Assembly: GCA_902776665.1 (NCBI GenBank)
Contig: CACYQZ010000001.1
Span: 1 to 64,000, forward strand
Length of the DNA stretch: 64,000 nt
Direction: 5' to 3'
DNA from: an uncultured Prevotellaceae bacterium
GTDB taxonomy: Bacteria; Bacteroidota; Bacteroidia; Bacteroidales; Bacteroidaceae
Every line of letters begins with the position of its first letter. The stretch's first letter is position 1. The notes beneath the pieces were generated by a model. It searched no databases. It was not told the DNA's origin and worked only from the letters and a program-made list of their open reading frames with translations. Positions 62,456 to 64,000 of the stretch are shown one piece after another. Both the position numbers and the translations under genes were made by a program.

Positions 62456-62471
62456 CAATTTACAATTTACA
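62456..62471. repeat. ACAATTT repeats before the 62479 gene
   Basis: Two copies of ACAATTT follow the portal stop directly. Same family as the nqr and tail-fibre spacers. Confidence 0.6.
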
Positions 62472-62478
62472 GAGACAG

Positions 62479-63315
62479 ATGGAGAAAAAGAATATAGTGA
62501 TGTTTCCCGAGGTGTGGGACGAACTGACCGAGGCCGACTGGGTGGCGATGTTGAAGTTGCGCGAGCGGCTGCTGGCGTTGCCGTCGGATTCGGAGGTGAG
62601 CATCGACGACATTCGTCGCGAGGCGGCGCGTAGTCTGCTGCTGAATCGTGGCATTCGCACGCGTTCGAGCAACGACAAATATATGCTGCTGGTCCATCAG
62701 TGTGGCTTGAAGTTGGATTGGCTTTGGCAGACGGACGACGAGGGTCGTGTGTCGCTGGTGTATCGCTCGACGGTGAACCTGCTGCCGATGTTCGACGCGC
62801 TTCACGGCCCGATGAGCCACGGCGCGGATTTGGTTTTCGGCGAGTTCAAGGACGCCATCGGAATGTGTCGCACCTACGACGCTACGGGCGACTTCGATGT
62901 GCTGCGCACGTTGGCCGGTCTGCTCTATCGGAAGCGTCGCAACTCGCGGACGGGGAAACACCGTCTGCCCTACGACCTCGACGACGAGGCAGAGGCACGC
63001 GGACGGCGGCTGCCCGACTGGTTTGTCTGGGGCGTATATGCCTGGTTCTCGTTTTTCTGCGAGTACCTGACGACAGGCATTTTCATCATCGACGGCGAGG
63101 AAGTTTGCTTCTCGAAGGTGTTCAAGGGTTCGGGCAGTCAGGAGTCGGGCAGTTCCGGCAACGGTCTGGGCTTGAACGCGATTGCGCTGACGCTGTCGGA
63201 GACGGGCGTTTTCGGCGACTTCGAGGATGTGCTACACACGCCACTCTTGAGGGTGATGATGAAGCTGCTGCACGACGCGAATTCATTGGAACAAATTAAA
63301 AAGAGAAAAGTATGA
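62479..63315 (+). CDS. Hypothetical phage head/neck protein
   Basis: A 278-residue protein (MEKKNIVMFPEVWDELTEADW...). Helical N-terminal half; the second half includes RLPDWFVWGVYAWFSFFCEYL, aromatic-rich, and a low-complexity SGSQESGSSGNG linker. It lies between the portal and the last, cut-off gene; a head-completion role is likely from context only. Confidence 0.65.
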   Translation: MEKKNIVMFPEVWDELTEADWVAMLKLRERLLALPSDSEVSIDDIRREAARSLLLNRGIRTRSSNDKYMLLVHQCGLKLDWLWQTDDEGRVSLVYRSTVNLLPMFDALHGPMSHGADLVFGEFKDAIGMCRTYDATGDFDVLRTLAGLLYRKRRNSRTGKHRLPYDLDDEAEARGRRLPDWFVWGVYAWFSFFCEYLTTGIFIIDGEEVCFSKVFKGSGSQESGSSGNGLGLNAIALTLSETGVFGDFEDVLHTPLLRVMMKLLHDANSLEQIKKRKV

Positions 63316-64000
63316 TATTCAACCGATTGAACAATGGTGCTGAGGAGTTGCGACTGGTGACGAGCAGCTACTACGCGAACGCCGATTTTGAGAAAATCGA
63401 GGGAATGGTGGTCGCTGCCGAGTCGGAACTGGCTAATGTGGTGGGTGGCGAGGTGATGCAGACAATTGAGGCCGACTACAACGCCGGCAAGCTGACGCCG
63501 ATTGTGCGTGCTGCGCAGCGTGCCGTCGGCTTTATGGCGACGCTTCGCTACTTCCGTCTGAACGACATTTCGCACGAGACCGACGGGCGCAAGGTGAAGA
63601 TGGACGGCGAAAACGAGCGTCGGCCTTTCGAGTGGCAGTTGGAGCGCGACGACGCGATGCACCTTGCCGAATATTACGAGGCGCTCGACGAACTGGTGAC
63701 GCTGTTGATGGACGATAAGCACTTCCAGCGCACGACGCTCTACAGCCGTATCTCGTCGCTATTGGTGGCGAACGCCTCCGATGTGGAATGGGTGACGGGC
63801 ATCGCCTGTTCGCCGCACCTGTTTTTGCGACTGGTGCCGTTCCTGCACGATGCACAGCGCCACGTGGCGAAGCGTCTGGGCAGCGAACCACTGACGATTT
63901 CGGACGACACGCTGAAATACTACGCACAGAGTGCCATTGGCAACCGTGCCATTGCGCTGTTCGTCCAGAAGACGGAAATGCAGGCATTGCCGGCAGGTGC
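63312..64000 (+). CDS. Hypothetical phage protein, cut by the window end
   Basis: An open frame from ATG 63312, coupled to the previous gene by ATGA, runs without a stop to the window edge (at least 229 residues, beginning MIFNRLNNGAEELRL). Helical, with RFQxxTLYSRISSLL-like segments (QRTTLYSRISSLL). It resembles helical head-tail adaptor proteins found after portals in Bacteroidetes phages, but the family is uncertain. Confidence 0.72.
   Translation, partial: MIFNRLNNGAEELRLVTSSYYANADFEKIEGMVVAAESELANVVGGEVMQTIEADYNAGKLTPIVRAAQRAVGFMATLRYFRLNDISHETDGRKVKMDGENERRPFEWQLERDDAMHLAEYYEALDELVTLLMDDKHFQRTTLYSRISSLLVANASDVEWVTGIACSPHLFLRLVPFLHDAQRHVAKRLGSEPLTISDDTLKYYAQSAIGNRAIALFVQKTEMQALPAG

Noticed and set aside
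22860..64000. Mu-like transposable phage
   Set aside because: No transposase MuA/MuB-like gene is present, and a primase-helicase suggests conventional replication.

Overview
The window reads as a Bacteroidales chromosome, most likely Prevotellaceae, with a temperate phage integrated into it. Host-type evidence: promoters repeatedly match the Bacteroidetes pattern TTTG-N(18-20)-TAnnTTTG; there is a six-gene Na+-translocating NADH:quinone reductase operon; and a C10 (streptopain/interpain-like) protease is fused to BspA-type leucine-rich repeats and ends in a typical Prevotella C-terminal tail. No 16S or other taxonomic marker is present, so the genus is inferred.

Host part (1-22.8 kb): the 3' end of radA; on the minus strand nqrA-B-C-D-E-F followed after 2 bp by glutamine-dependent nadE; an AAA/DUF4143 ATPase with two palindromes in front of its promoter; a REP-like inverted-repeat element; the secreted C10 protease; a small antitoxin-like gene; tamB; rpsA; and rho, which ends in a strong terminator.

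Prophage part (about 22.8 kb to beyond 64 kb): three leftward genes, the first an XRE-type repressor, face a rightward early operon (Cro-like protein, PUA/ASCH-like protein, two DNA methyltransferases, a CMP-sialic-acid-synthetase-like enzyme). Two structured-RNA candidates and a TOPRIM/SF3 primase-helicase follow, then an inverted-repeat array that may be the replication origin. The late region runs S49 protease, capsid, a GT-A/Stealth-like protein, packaging proteins, large terminase, a lipoprotein, an ArdC-type antirestriction protein, tape measure, tail fibre proteins, a GT29-like sialyltransferase, a 1781-residue tail protein, a hub-like protein, a small regulatory cassette, another structured-RNA candidate, a neck-like protein, and the portal. 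The phage is cut by the right edge. No integrase, transposase or lysis enzyme was recognised, so it is called a prophage from the repressor/Cro switch and its position after rho.

Most unusual: (i) a possible phage glycosylation pathway (CMP-sugar synthetase, GT29-like sialyltransferase coupled to a tail-fibre gene, and a GT-A/Stealth-like protein next to the capsid genes); (ii) four candidate phage noncoding or structured RNAs, one a set of five nested helices; (iii) a 7-bp x4 tandem repeat inside tamB that could shift its frame; (iv) a portal gene about 20 kb from the terminase; (v) a cassette whose transcript start and end carry a perfect 13-bp inverted repeat. All functions come from reading protein motifs and DNA patterns by eye; no database search was run.
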